NCBI GenBank assembly: GCA_015064895.1 | Contig: SVRI01000015.1 | Location: forward strand, 1-59,989 | Reading direction: 5' to 3' | From: Oscillospiraceae bacterium | Lineage (GTDB): Bacteria > Bacillota > Clostridia > Oscillospirales > CAG-382 | Length of the DNA stretch: 59,989 nucleotides | Part shown: piece after piece, positions 35,040 through 44,157 of the stretch | How positions within the stretch are numbered: position 1 is the first letter of the stretch | How the letters are laid out: every line of letters starts with the position of its first letter | Made by a program: the position numbers and the translations under genes | Notes under the pieces: model-generated | Seen by the model: only the letters and a program-made list of their open reading frames with translations | Database searches by the model: none | What the model was told of the DNA's origin: nothing

Positions 35040-35827
35040 GAATTTTTGATTCCCACGCACATTATGATGATGACAGATTTGATGAAAACAGGGAGGAGAT
35101 ACTTTCTGAAGTTTTCTCAAACGGTGTCGAAAAAATCTGTAATATCGGTGCAAGCCTGAAAAGCAGTAAGACCTCGGTCGAGCTGTCGCAAAAATATGAT
35201 AATATCTACGCATCCGTCGGAGTACATCCGTCGGATGCTGTCCGTGATATGCAAAATGCCGATTGGTTAGTACAAATAGAGGATATGTATAAAAACAATC
35301 CAAAGGTTGTTGCCATCGGTGAAATCGGTCTTGACTATTACTGGACACCCGAGGAAAAAGAAGAGCAGAAGAAGTGCTTTCGTGCACAGATGGCACTTGC
35401 CCAAAAGCTGGGTGCACCTGTTATTATCCATGATAGGGAAGCCCACGGGGATGTGCTTGAAATAATGAAGGAATACCCCGATGTTGTGGGTGTTGTCCAT
35501 AGCTTTTCGGGTTCACTCGAAATGGCAAAGGAAGTAATGAAGATGGGGTATTATATCTCTGTCAACGGTGTTACTACCTTCAAAAACGCAAGGAAAATCG
35601 TTGAGATTGTTGAGTATCTTCGTGACCTTCATCCCGATGCCATGAACAGAATCCTTGTCGAAACCGACTGTCCTTATCTTACACCCGTACCACATAGAGG
35701 TGAGACCAACAGGTCGGACTACATTAAATTCACGGCAGAAAAATGTGCAGAGCTTCTCGGCATTACGGCAGACGAATTCTGCGAAATAACATATAAAAAT
35801 GCCTGCTGTTTTTACGGCATTGAATAA
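35036..35827 (+). CDS. tatD: TatD family metal-dependent hydrolase
   Basis: 263 residues, a TIM-barrel amidohydrolase-type nuclease. Metal ligands are visible in FDSHAHYDD, GEIGLDYY, VIIHDREAHGD, GVVHSFSG and ETDCPYLTP. TatD proteins are 3'-5' DNA/RNA exonucleases or deacylases; in Firmicutes the gene (yabD) follows metG as here. Start ATGAGA overlaps the metG stop, so the two are translationally coupled. Confidence 0.93.
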   Translation: MRIFDSHAHYDDDRFDENREEILSEVFSNGVEKICNIGASLKSSKTSVELSQKYDNIYASVGVHPSDAVRDMQNADWLVQIEDMYKNNPKVVAIGEIGLDYYWTPEEKEEQKKCFRAQMALAQKLGAPVIIHDREAHGDVLEIMKEYPDVVGVVHSFSGSLEMAKEVMKMGYYISVNGVTTFKNARKIVEIVEYLRDLHPDAMNRILVETDCPYLTPVPHRGETNRSDYIKFTAEKCAELLGITADEFCEITYKNACCFYGIE

Positions 35828-35846
35828 ACAATAAAGGAGTGCAGAT

Positions 35847-36536
35847 ATGAAAAAAATCTTCAACAGTAAGAGTATATATATAATATCTGCTCTTTTTGTA
35901 TTTTCACTTGCCGTAACCTATATTGATGCCTTTGTGCATCCTCCGTATTTTTCGAAAATACCCATAAAAATCCTGTTTTTCCTTGTGCTTCCTCTGTTGT
36001 ATTTTGTGTTTAATAAGGAAGCCTTCGGTGATTTCAAATCCCTTTTCAAATTCAGAAAAAAGGGACTGGGTCTGTCACTTCTTCTGGGAATAGGAATATA
36101 CGCGGTTATTGTCGGCGGATTTTTCCTGACAAGAAATGTTTTTGACTATTCGAATGTCACAAAAAATCTGACATCGGGCATGGGAATTACCAAGGATAAC
36201 TATATTTACGTAGCAATCTATATTTCATTTATGAATTCGTTCCTCGAGGAATTCTTTTTCAGAGGCTTCGGTTTCATCATAATGAAAAAGTATACCTGCC
36301 GTATCTTCTCTTACATATTCAGCCCCATACTTTTTGCCATATATCATGTAGGAATGACAGCAAGCATGTTTGAGCCTTTGCTTCTTGCACTTGTAATAGC
36401 TGGACTTGTAACGGGCGGTCTTATTTTCAATTATCTCAACGAGAAGAATGAAAACATCTATTCCTCGTGGTTTACCCATATGTTTGCAAATTTTGCCATG
36501 CATACTGTAGGATTTGTGCTGTTCAGCATGGTGTGA
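35847..36536 (+). CDS. CPBP family intramembrane protease
   Basis: 229 residues with about seven hydrophobic helices. The Abi/CAAX-protease motifs are EEFFFRGFGF (near residue 132), HVGMT (near 170) and the C-terminal HMFANF. These glutamate/histidine membrane proteases process prenylated or bacteriocin-related peptides, and in bacteria often have unknown substrates. RBS AAAGGAGTG. It sits 19 bases after tatD and 17 before the reductase gene, so it is in the same run of genes. Confidence 0.88.
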   Translation: MKKIFNSKSIYIISALFVFSLAVTYIDAFVHPPYFSKIPIKILFFLVLPLLYFVFNKEAFGDFKSLFKFRKKGLGLSLLLGIGIYAVIVGGFFLTRNVFDYSNVTKNLTSGMGITKDNYIYVAIYISFMNSFLEEFFFRGFGFIIMKKYTCRIFSYIFSPILFAIYHVGMTASMFEPLLLALVIAGLVTGGLIFNYLNEKNENIYSSWFTHMFANFAMHTVGFVLFSMV

Positions 36537-36553
36537 AAGGGGTGCTTTGAATA

Positions 36554-37285
36554 ATGAAAAATGTTCTTATAACAGGAGCAACCGGCGGTATAGGCTCTGC
36601 AATTGCTTTTGCCTTTGCAAAAAACGGATACAACATCGCACTCCATACAAACTCAAAACCCCATGAGGCACAAGAAAATGCCGATAGCCTGTCAAAGGCT
36701 TACGGCATAAAAGCTTTTGCTGTAATGGCTGACATTTCAAACGAAAACGACGTTAAAAACATGTTTGAAACACTTGAAAAAGACTTTGGCAAAATTGATG
36801 TACTTGTCAATAACGCAGGTATTTCTCTTGTTTCAATGCTCTGCGATACAACGGCTGAGGATTGGGACAGGGTAATGGATGTAAACCTCAAGGGTGCATT
36901 TCTCTGCTCAAAGTGTGCAATAGACAATATGGTGCATAATAAGTGGGGAAGAATTATAAACGTGTCTTCCGTATGGGGAAACGCAGGAGCCTCCTGCGAG
37001 GTGGCATACTCTGCATCCAAGGCAGGACTTGTCGGCTTTACAAAAGCTCTTGCCAAAGAACTTGCACCCAGCGGCCTTACGGTAAATGCCGTGTCGCCCG
37101 GACTTATTGATACAAAGATGAACTCACATCTTTCAGATGATGATATAAAAGCACTCTGCGATGAAATCCCTGTAGGCAGAATGGGAACACCCGAGGAAGT
37201 CGCAAACGCAGTTTTGTTCCTCGCAAGTGAGGGTGCTTCATATATTACAGCACAGAATATTACTGTTGACGGCGGTTGGCAGTAA
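36554..37285 (+). CDS. ymfI: SDR reductase, probably EF-P 5-aminopentanone reductase (YmfI-like)
   Basis: 243 residues, classical short-chain dehydrogenase: TGATGGIGSA NADPH-binding motif, NNAG, and the catalytic Ser139, Tyr152 and Lys156 (NVSSVWGNAGASCEVAYSASK). WGNAGASCEVAYS, PVGRMGTPEEVANAV and ASYITAQNITVDGGW resemble Bacillus YmfI more than FabG. YmfI reduces the 5-aminopentanone group on EF-P Lys32. An EF-P with Lys at position 32 is encoded at 52381. FabG activity cannot be excluded, but no fatty-acid gene is nearby. Confidence 0.75.
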   Translation: MKNVLITGATGGIGSAIAFAFAKNGYNIALHTNSKPHEAQENADSLSKAYGIKAFAVMADISNENDVKNMFETLEKDFGKIDVLVNNAGISLVSMLCDTTAEDWDRVMDVNLKGAFLCSKCAIDNMVHNKWGRIINVSSVWGNAGASCEVAYSASKAGLVGFTKALAKELAPSGLTVNAVSPGLIDTKMNSHLSDDDIKALCDEIPVGRMGTPEEVANAVLFLASEGASYITAQNITVDGGWQ

Positions 37286-37307
37286 ATTTAAAATTAAACA
37301 GAACGGA

Positions 37308-37919
37308 ATGATGCCAATGTCAAAAAAGCCCGAAACTGAAAATATAAGCTTTTATGTTTGGTGCTTTTTTATATGTTCTTTTATCGGCTGGATAGTAGAA
37401 ACAATATGGAGATCCAATGTCAGAGGATACTTTTTTAATGCAGGCGTGCTGTTCGGACCGTATTTACCGATTTACGGTTTCGGCTTTTTGATAATTGTTC
37501 TTGTAGTTGCAAGAATTGTGAATAAGGTAAATCAGATTGATATTTGCAGTAAGCATAAATTTGTCGGAGTAATACTGACGCTTGTGGGAATATTCATATT
37601 TGCTGTTGCTTTAGAGTATTTTTCTCATTGGCTGCTCGAAGTGTTGTTTGACAGATACTGGTGGTACTATGGTAATTCCGATGTGTATGTCATCGGCGGG
37701 AAAAAGGTAGCGCTTCATCTTAATGGCAGAGTCAGCCTCCGAAGCGGCATACTGCTTACACTTGCAGGATGTGTGTTTTTGTATATTGTCTATCCAAATC
37801 TTAAGAAGCTTCTTTCAAAATTGAGTCAGAAGGTTATGAAAATCGGTGCGGTTTTCATGACATGTATAATGCTGGTTGATGCTGTGTTGTCGGCTGTTAA
37901 ATTGTTTGGAAATAGATAA
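37308..37919 (+). CDS. CmpB-like membrane protein (putative ABC-transporter type IV family)
   Basis: 203 residues from the ATG at 37308; further ATGs at 37311 and 37317 fit about as well, and the frame reaches back into the preceding gene. Five or six hydrophobic helices include FYVWCFFICSFIGWIVETIW and GYFFNAGVLFGPYLPIYGFG, the N-terminal signature of the PF06541 family. The RWWYYGNSD-like segment (DRYWWYYGNSD) is also typical. Function is not established. The RBS is poor (ACGGA). Confidence 0.78.
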   Translation: MMPMSKKPETENISFYVWCFFICSFIGWIVETIWRSNVRGYFFNAGVLFGPYLPIYGFGFLIIVLVVARIVNKVNQIDICSKHKFVGVILTLVGIFIFAVALEYFSHWLLEVLFDRYWWYYGNSDVYVIGGKKVALHLNGRVSLRSGILLTLAGCVFLYIVYPNLKKLLSKLSQKVMKIGAVFMTCIMLVDAVLSAVKLFGNR

Positions 37920-37957
37920 AACCACGTTTTAAAGGGTCTTCATATAGGGAATGAATT

Positions 37958-38582
37958 AAAGTCAGTGAGTTTTTTACTTGCTGACTTTTTTGTTTATTCT
38001 GTACTTTTGTATCGACAAAAGTACCAAAAACGCCCACTCAACAAGAGGGGATGGCTCATTCGGGAAAAGCAAAGTACTAAAAGGCAAATTTTGACTCGGA
38101 CAAATGAAACCAAACGCTTCTACGAAGCTGTCAAAATTTGGATTCTACTAATTTCAAAGATACTGCCGCCCTCATTCCGCTAACCTCCCCTCTTTCGCCG
38201 TGGTGGCTTAACTCCCCTCTCTTGGTGTCAGTGCAAATCTGAAGCATATTCGGTTGGTTGGATTAGAGTATACCAAACTAAGCCTGATACAGTTTCGCGA
38301 TAATTAAGGCTTGAATCCTGTAAACAATTACCCGCGTTGTGAGAGGTAAGCCGCCGCGGCAAAGGAGAGAGGTCACGCAGACTCGCTGACATGATGGTTT
38401 TTGATGAGATTGGTGTCGAGTCATCTCTCCTTTTGAGCGGAGAATTTTTGGTTCTTTTGTTTCGGGACAAAAGAACGAATAAAAGATGTTGTTTATGCGA
38501 CCACGAGTGTTAGTTTTTAATCCGAAATACCCCGTGTATTTGCCGTCGGGCTTCCCCGACTTGTTTCGGGACAAAAGAACAA
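37958..38582. repeat. Composite structured intergenic repeat, copy D (reverse complement of copy A)
   Basis: It begins with the terminator hairpin GTCAGTGAG/CTTGCTGAC at 37961-37985, which ends the preceding operon. The diverged Y-like module follows in reverse (GTACTTTTGT/ACAAAAGTAC at 38001-38024, CAAATTTTGAC with GTCAAAATTTG, CTCCCCTCTTTCGCCGTGG). The forward Y module follows (GAGAGGTAAGCCGCCGCGG, AAAGGAGAGA with TCTCTCCTTT, GTTCTTTTGT/ACAAAAGAAC at 38451-38476), then X in reverse. About 110 bases of unique sequence separate the two Y modules. A second short copy of TTGTTTCGGGACAAAAGAAC lies at 38561-38580. Confidence 0.85.
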
Positions 38583-38587
38583 CAAAA

Positions 38588-38616
38588 GGCGTACCGCAGT
38601 ACGCCTTCTTTTTTTG
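38588..38616. terminator. Bidirectional terminator for the RsmF-like gene
   Basis: GGCGTAC, loop CGCA, GTACGCC, with TTCTTTTTTT to the right and, on the minus strand, TTTTGTTGTTC. A partial copy (GCGGTACGCCTTCTTTTTT) stands at 59768, beside repeat copy F. Confidence 0.75.
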
Positions 38617-38656
38617 ATTTATCCAAGGGAATACTCATTATGCGTGTTTTTTCACT

Positions 38657-40033
38657 CTATACCGTTCTTAACCCCTTGGGATAATGATTCTTAACCATAC
38701 CGTCAACACACTTTCCGCCGCCGAGCACGAGACCCTCGTACATGACAGTACACCAGCCGTTCTGAATGTCTGCCTCAATTACTTCGCCGTGAAGATACTT
38801 TGAAATTCTTTCATCACCGTCATGTAAATCAATGACATTTCTGAAATCCTTGCCAAAGCACTTGAAAAACTGATGATGTGGCTCAAATCTTGACTTTATC
38901 ACTTCACCAAGCTTTACTCCGCATGCAAATACCTTTCTTGACGGAATCTTTGCATCGAAATCAACGTAAATGAGGTTTTCGTTATATTTAAAGACCTTTG
39001 ACATCTCAAAGTCGTCAAGTGTTTTCTTGATAAAGTCTGAGAAAATCTTTTTTTCAAGGTCGGTAGGCTTTGTTAGGGGACTCCGGTATTTGTCTTTCTT
39101 GCTTTCGTATTTGCTCGTTATCTTTCTGAATAACGCAATAAACTGACCTTCACCTTTTGAAATGTGGGGATAAAACCTCCTTGTAAGATGTATGCTTTCA
39201 TGTTTGCAACCTTCAAATAAATAACCGCCGACTGTTGCATCTACAACAGCCTTGCTTACGGGTATAAGCTCAAATTCGGGATGACGTGAAAGAAAATCAT
39301 CTGCCTGCATCTCATTTTCCTCTAAAGAAAAGGTACAGGTGGAGTAGAGCAGAAGCCCGCCTTCGCATATAAATGATACCGCATTGTCAAGGATTTCCCT
39401 TTGCCTTTCAGCACAGATGCGTACATTTTCCACCGACCACTCGGAAATTGCTTCTTCCGGATACTTTCTGAACATGCCTTCGCCGCTGCAGGGAGCATCG
39501 CATATTACGAGGTCGAAGAAACCGTCGTATATCTCGGACAGTTCGTTTTTTGCAGTCATGTCATAGTTTGTAACTATGGCATTTTTTATGCCAAAGCGTT
39601 CAATGTTCCCGACAAGCGTTTTGCATCGGTTCGGCACATATTCGTTGGATACCAATACTCCGCCGTCCCGCATTTTGACTGCCGCACCGAGACTTTTACC
39701 GCCGGGGGATGCACACATGTCAAGAACATTTGTAAATTCATACCCGTCAAGGCAGGCAATTGATGCCATGGCAGAGGGGTCCTGAATGTATATGCCGCCG
39801 GCATGATGTATGGGCAAATTGCCTATGCCGTCACCTTCAAAATAGTATCCGCCGTCAAAAAACGGCACTTTTTTTGTGCAAAATGATAAAACGGCATTTT
39901 TGTCAATATTTCTGTTGAGGAATAAACCCTTAGAACCCTCGCCGTCGGTGATTTCGCTTATAAATAAATCGTAATCATTGCCCAAAAGACGCTTCATTCG
40001 CTCTTGGAATGCAATATTTGGTGACATTTTCAT
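38657..40033 (-). CDS. RsmF-like RNA (cytosine-5-)-methyltransferase
   Basis: 458 residues from the ATG at 40033, with GGAG 7 bases upstream; the frame extends further without an RBS. The Rossmann core of the RsmB/NOP2 family is clear: DMCASPGGKSLGAA (SAM site), CDAPCSGEGMFRK (first catalytic Cys motif) and YSTCTFSLEENE (second Cys). The GEGMFR variant and the C-terminal PUA-like extension (HHQFFKCFGKDF, GGGKCVDGMVKNHYPKGLR) match RsmF/YebU-type rRNA m5C methyltransferases. It stands alone on this strand. Confidence 0.9.
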   Translation of the reverse strand: MKMSPNIAFQERMKRLLGNDYDLFISEITDGEGSKGLFLNRNIDKNAVLSFCTKKVPFFDGGYYFEGDGIGNLPIHHAGGIYIQDPSAMASIACLDGYEFTNVLDMCASPGGKSLGAAVKMRDGGVLVSNEYVPNRCKTLVGNIERFGIKNAIVTNYDMTAKNELSEIYDGFFDLVICDAPCSGEGMFRKYPEEAISEWSVENVRICAERQREILDNAVSFICEGGLLLYSTCTFSLEENEMQADDFLSRHPEFELIPVSKAVVDATVGGYLFEGCKHESIHLTRRFYPHISKGEGQFIALFRKITSKYESKKDKYRSPLTKPTDLEKKIFSDFIKKTLDDFEMSKVFKYNENLIYVDFDAKIPSRKVFACGVKLGEVIKSRFEPHHQFFKCFGKDFRNVIDLHDGDERISKYLHGEVIEADIQNGWCTVMYEGLVLGGGKCVDGMVKNHYPKGLRTV

Positions 40034-40204
40034 ATTAAAACTCCATATTTTGATATACAATTTTATCACAGATTTTATTTGCAGTCAATTGTATTTTTAC
40101 ATTTAGGTTTTGTCCTAAAAATGTAATAGATATCAACAATTTATAAAGTTTTTTTTTACGTTTTTTTGAAATTTGTTTAATGTGCCGAAATTGTCCCGAA
40201 AGTA

Positions 40205-40234
40205 TTGCATTTTCGAGACTTTCTATGCTATAAT
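40205..40234 (+). promoter_or_regulatory. Promoter of the large surface protein gene
   Basis: TTGCAT at 40205, an 18-base spacer ending in TGC (extended -10), TATAAT at 40229-40234. The gap 40034-40204 is AT-rich with no other feature. Confidence 0.65.
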
Positions 40235-40297
40235 GAAAACTCGAAATTGTACGGGTTGATTTGTGTTTGATTCTCGATTCCGAAGGGAGATAGATAG

Positions 40298-43200
40298 ATG
40301 AAAAAAATATTTAAGGTGACTGTTTGGTTTTTGATGATAACGGCACTTGTGCTTTGTGCATCCGCTGTTGTCTCGGCTGAGGACTACGACCTTTGGGTTG
40401 GAGGAATCAGAGTAACAAGCGATAACGCCGAAGACATACTCGGCGACGGAACTGTTTCATATGATGCAGAGACAAGTACGCTTACACTCGATAATGTCAC
40501 CCTTACTGCCTATTATGATTTCAGTAATTCTGATAATAATAAACCGGAAACGGCTGCTATTTATTCTTTGCAGGAATTGAATATACTTGTTAAAGGCAGC
40601 TGTTCCTTGTATACATCGGCAAAAAACAGCTATAATGACTACGGTATTTACTGTAAACGCCCCACCGCTCAAAACGGTGAAATGAGAGATGCTTTAACAA
40701 TCACAGGATATGATGATAAAGCAAAGCTCACGGTATCAAGTGCGAGTACCCTTAATGAAACTTCGGCTCTGTATACATTTGATGCTGATATCAGAATACA
40801 AGACATAGGTCTTACATGCTATTCGGCATCGGCAGTGCAGTCAAACACCATCTATGCCAACGGCGGTGAAATTTTTATTGATAATTCTGTTGTAACTTGT
40901 AACGCAGCCGAAGCACAGACTCAAAGCAGCGGCTTGCTTGCGGGATTCGGCATTATGATTTCCGGTGCAAGTAACGTAACCTTTACTGCCAAGGGATGCA
41001 GTTACAGCGGCGTAGAAGAGGTTGCTTCTTACGGTGCACTTACTTTAGGTAAGATTATAATATGTGAAGAAAGCTCTCTTTCGGTAAATGCAGCCACGAT
41101 AAACTGTTCGGGTACTGCAGCGTCTTGCGGTGCTTCCGCACTGCTCGGAATTGAAGTTAGCGATAACAGTAAACTTGAGGCATACGGCGGGTCTGTTACA
41201 AGTACGGATTCTTCGGCTCAGAATAATTCAATCGGTGTTTTTTCATCAAATATTTTTGTGACTGACGATTCTGAAGTTATCGGACACGGTTTGTATTCTT
41301 CGTATATGTCGGCAGGCATTTACGGTCAGACAATAACCGTTGAAGACGGAGAGGTTTCGGGCTACGCCAACAGCGGAGTTCCGCTGTATTCGGCAATTGC
41401 AAGTGAAAATCCCATTCAGGGCGACGATGCTTCAATATATGACAGTGAAACAAAGTATTATCTCGAATTTGTTCCCGGCTCTGACGGTTTACCCGGTTAT
41501 TTTGTTGATGAAACTGGTGAAATTACGAAAAATGCTATCGTGACGTCATCCATGGAATTTGATATCTGGGTTGGCTCGGTTCAGGTGACAAGCGAAAATG
41601 CGCATGATGTTTTGGGCGACGGCACAGTGTCTTACGACCATGCGACAAGAACTCTTACACTTGATAATGCAGTAATAAAAGAAACACATACGGTTCTTGA
41701 AAACTTATATTCCTCAACCGATGAAAACGGTGTAGTTCATGAAACAATCGAAAAATATACTGCGGGTATCTATTCGAATATGCCTATAACCTTGAATATC
41801 GTGGGCGACGTTGTAATTGATTGCTCCGACGATACCTCACACGGCAACTACGGTATTAAGTTTGATTGCAGTTGGGAGTATGATGATTATACTCATACAA
41901 TCGTCGGAAATGAAGATTCTTCGTTAACCGTAAATGCAGGCGGCACGAATATTTCGTACGGCATTTGGACAAGCGATGCAATCTGCGCTATTAAGGACCT
42001 TGACATAAATGTTACGGCAGGCGATACATGTAAAACATCCGTCGGTATATTCTTAGAGGATGCCGATGAGGATTTCTATATTGAAATTGATAACTGTAAT
42101 GCAGTCGTTTGCGGTGGAAATATAAGCGGCGATGTTGAAGAGATGGGTGCAGTAGGTATTGGCGGCGGCTCTGTTTATATCCGAAACGGAAGTGACGTAA
42201 CCGCTTTGTCGGGCGATGTGACTTCAGGCACCGAAAGCTCCTCATGTGCCGGATTTTTCTGCCTTGGATATGTAGAGGTTTCAGGCGGAAGTACACTTGC
42301 CGCAACGGGCGGAAACATATACGCAAATTCAGGAGAAATAAATACATTGGGTATGGTCGTGGTTGGTTTGCTGACTATTGACGATAACTGCTCGGTTGTA
42401 GCTACTGCAGGCGATGCCTACTATAACGGTGAAGCACAAGAGAATGCACGCTCTATAGGATTTACCCTTTCTTTGGCAGATGCCATAATCGGAGATAATG
42501 CATCACTTACCGCAACCGGCGGATACTCCGACGGCACATCTATGGGTATATATGTTGAGAGTATTGATTCAGTCACGGGATTCTCCAAAACTATAGTTCT
42601 CGAAACCGAAAACAGCGTTGTTGTTGCCGGTACAAACAATACAAATACCTATGCACTTAATGTCGGTATCTATGCCGAGACACCGATACAGAACGGTACG
42701 GTTAAAAACTTTGACACTCATGAGGCACTTGTATATAACGACGGTTTTTACACCGATTCCGAAGGAAATATAGTTGCCAATACAATTGTCAACGGCGGAG
42801 ATATTCTTTTCGGAGACTATAATCTTGTTGTCGGCGGTATTGAAGTTACCGTGTTTAATAAAGACGATATACTCGGCAGCCTTGACGGTGACGGAGCATC
42901 GGCTTACTATGATCCGGACACAAAAACGCTTACCCTTGAAAATGCAGTAATTACAACCCACTATGATATGGGTCAGGCTTATGTCGGAATCCTGCGCGCA
43001 GGAGCTCTTAATATAAACCTTGTAGGTGATAATAAGGTTGTTGTCAATTCATATGAAGAATTGCCTGAAGTTGCTGTCGGTATTGCGGCCTTTGACGATA
43101 TAACAATAAGCAGTGAAAATTCGGCTCGCCTTGAGATTGTTACAGGCGATACGACAGGGGACTGTTACGGTATTTACACAACCCCGTCTGACGATGGCAC

Positions 43201-44038
43201 CTTTATTGCAGACATCACGGTTTGCGGACGTGCAACCGTAATTGCAAGAAGCGGAAATATCAATTATGAATATGAGCATTATACTGCCGGTGTAACTGCC
43301 AATGGCTCCGTGAATGTTCTTGACAGTGCAAGTCTTTACGGCTATGCAGGCGAGACTGTATATGCGTCGTCGACAAGCGGCTATGCTTATGGCGTTTCTG
43401 CGGGTATTATATCCTATAATGTTATGAATATAAACACAACGGGTACCGTCTACGGTTACGGTGAAAAATCCGACTTTGTAATGGGAGGCCTCGGCGGCTT
43501 CAGCGGAATTAACCTTACAAACGGTGTTGTTATCGGTGAGTGTGGAAAGGATGTTCCCGTAAATGCGGTTGCTGCCGGTGTTGTCTTTGCGGCAGAGCCT
43601 CAGAATGTTATTGTCAAAACAGGCTCTGCAGAGGATACTGCAGGTGATGACCATAGCTGGATAAATCTTGCCGAAGGGGTAGGCGGTACTTATCTTGACG
43701 GTACAGGAGTACCCGGAAAGTATACCATGCTTCTTCCCGTGAAGGGTATATGCGGCATTGAAACAGAAACCGACCTGGAGCTCGGCGATACGGTAACCGT
43801 AAAGTCGATTGATGCGGATGAAAATGTTTTTGTTGCTTTTGCTTCATATGATGCAAACGGAAGAATGATTGACTATAAAACAACCTTTGCATCGAATGCC
43901 GATGAAGACAATGAACTTTCCGTTGCACTTAATCTTGAAGGTGCCGTAAAGGTAAGGGTGTTTGTTTTTGAAAACAACTCAAGCTTCAGCCCCATAAGTG
44001 ATTATATTGAAAAGGTTTATTTTGATACAATTGCATAA
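40298..44038 (+). CDS. Large secreted protein with three ~420-residue repeats
   Basis: 1246 residues with a signal peptide (VTVWFLMITALVLCASAVVSAE). Three long repeats each open with a DLWVGGIRVTSDNAEDILGD-type motif: residue ~29, residue ~420 (FDIWVGSVQVTSENAHDVLGD) and residue ~842 (YNLVVGGIEVTVFNKDDILG), followed by YDxxTxTLTLDNA and a long run of short beta strands rich in Gly, Ser and Asn. This pattern suggests right-handed beta-helices, as found in surface adhesins and sugar-binding proteins of gut Clostridia. There is no LPXTG or SLH anchor, so it is secreted or held otherwise. The RBS is GGGAG. Confidence 0.8.
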   Translation: MKKIFKVTVWFLMITALVLCASAVVSAEDYDLWVGGIRVTSDNAEDILGDGTVSYDAETSTLTLDNVTLTAYYDFSNSDNNKPETAAIYSLQELNILVKGSCSLYTSAKNSYNDYGIYCKRPTAQNGEMRDALTITGYDDKAKLTVSSASTLNETSALYTFDADIRIQDIGLTCYSASAVQSNTIYANGGEIFIDNSVVTCNAAEAQTQSSGLLAGFGIMISGASNVTFTAKGCSYSGVEEVASYGALTLGKIIICEESSLSVNAATINCSGTAASCGASALLGIEVSDNSKLEAYGGSVTSTDSSAQNNSIGVFSSNIFVTDDSEVIGHGLYSSYMSAGIYGQTITVEDGEVSGYANSGVPLYSAIASENPIQGDDASIYDSETKYYLEFVPGSDGLPGYFVDETGEITKNAIVTSSMEFDIWVGSVQVTSENAHDVLGDGTVSYDHATRTLTLDNAVIKETHTVLENLYSSTDENGVVHETIEKYTAGIYSNMPITLNIVGDVVIDCSDDTSHGNYGIKFDCSWEYDDYTHTIVGNEDSSLTVNAGGTNISYGIWTSDAICAIKDLDINVTAGDTCKTSVGIFLEDADEDFYIEIDNCNAVVCGGNISGDVEEMGAVGIGGGSVYIRNGSDVTALSGDVTSGTESSSCAGFFCLGYVEVSGGSTLAATGGNIYANSGEINTLGMVVVGLLTIDDNCSVVATAGDAYYNGEAQENARSIGFTLSLADAIIGDNASLTATGGYSDGTSMGIYVESIDSVTGFSKTIVLETENSVVVAGTNNTNTYALNVGIYAETPIQNGTVKNFDTHEALVYNDGFYTDSEGNIVANTIVNGGDILFGDYNLVVGGIEVTVFNKDDILGSLDGDGASAYYDPDTKTLTLENAVITTHYDMGQAYVGILRAGALNINLVGDNKVVVNSYEELPEVAVGIAAFDDITISSENSARLEIVTGDTTGDCYGIYTTPSDDGTFIADITVCGRATVIARSGNINYEYEHYTAGVTANGSVNVLDSASLYGYAGETVYASSTSGYAYGVSAGIISYNVMNINTTGTVYGYGEKSDFVMGGLGGFSGINLTNGVVIGECGKDVPVNAVAAGVVFAAEPQNVIVKTGSAEDTAGDDHSWINLAEGVGGTYLDGTGVPGKYTMLLPVKGICGIETETDLELGDTVTVKSIDADENVFVAFASYDANGRMIDYKTTFASNADEDNELSVALNLEGAVKVRVFVFENNSSFSPISDYIEKVYFDTIA

Positions 44039-44044
44039 GACAGA

Positions 44045-44070
44045 GGACGGCTTTTGCCGTCCCTTTCTTT
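44045..44070 (+). terminator. Terminator of the large surface protein gene
   Basis: GGACGGC, loop TTTT, GCCGTCC, followed by CTTTCTTTTGTT. Confidence 0.85.
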
Positions 44071-44081
44071 TGTTAAAACAC

Positions 44082-44110
44082 TTGACAAACCCGACAAAAA
44101 ATGCGATAAT
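44082..44110 (+). promoter_or_regulatory. Promoter of the RpiR-type regulator gene
   Basis: TTGACA at 44082-44087, a 17-base spacer, GATAAT at 44105-44110. Confidence 0.75.
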
Positions 44111-44157
44111 GTATCTGTTGTACTAGTGCTCAAATTTGCAATATCGAGGTAAAGAAA

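Noticed and set aside
40034..40297. Extra gene between the RsmF-like gene and the large surface protein
   Set aside because: AT-rich, no frame with an RBS; only the promoter of the downstream gene is supported.
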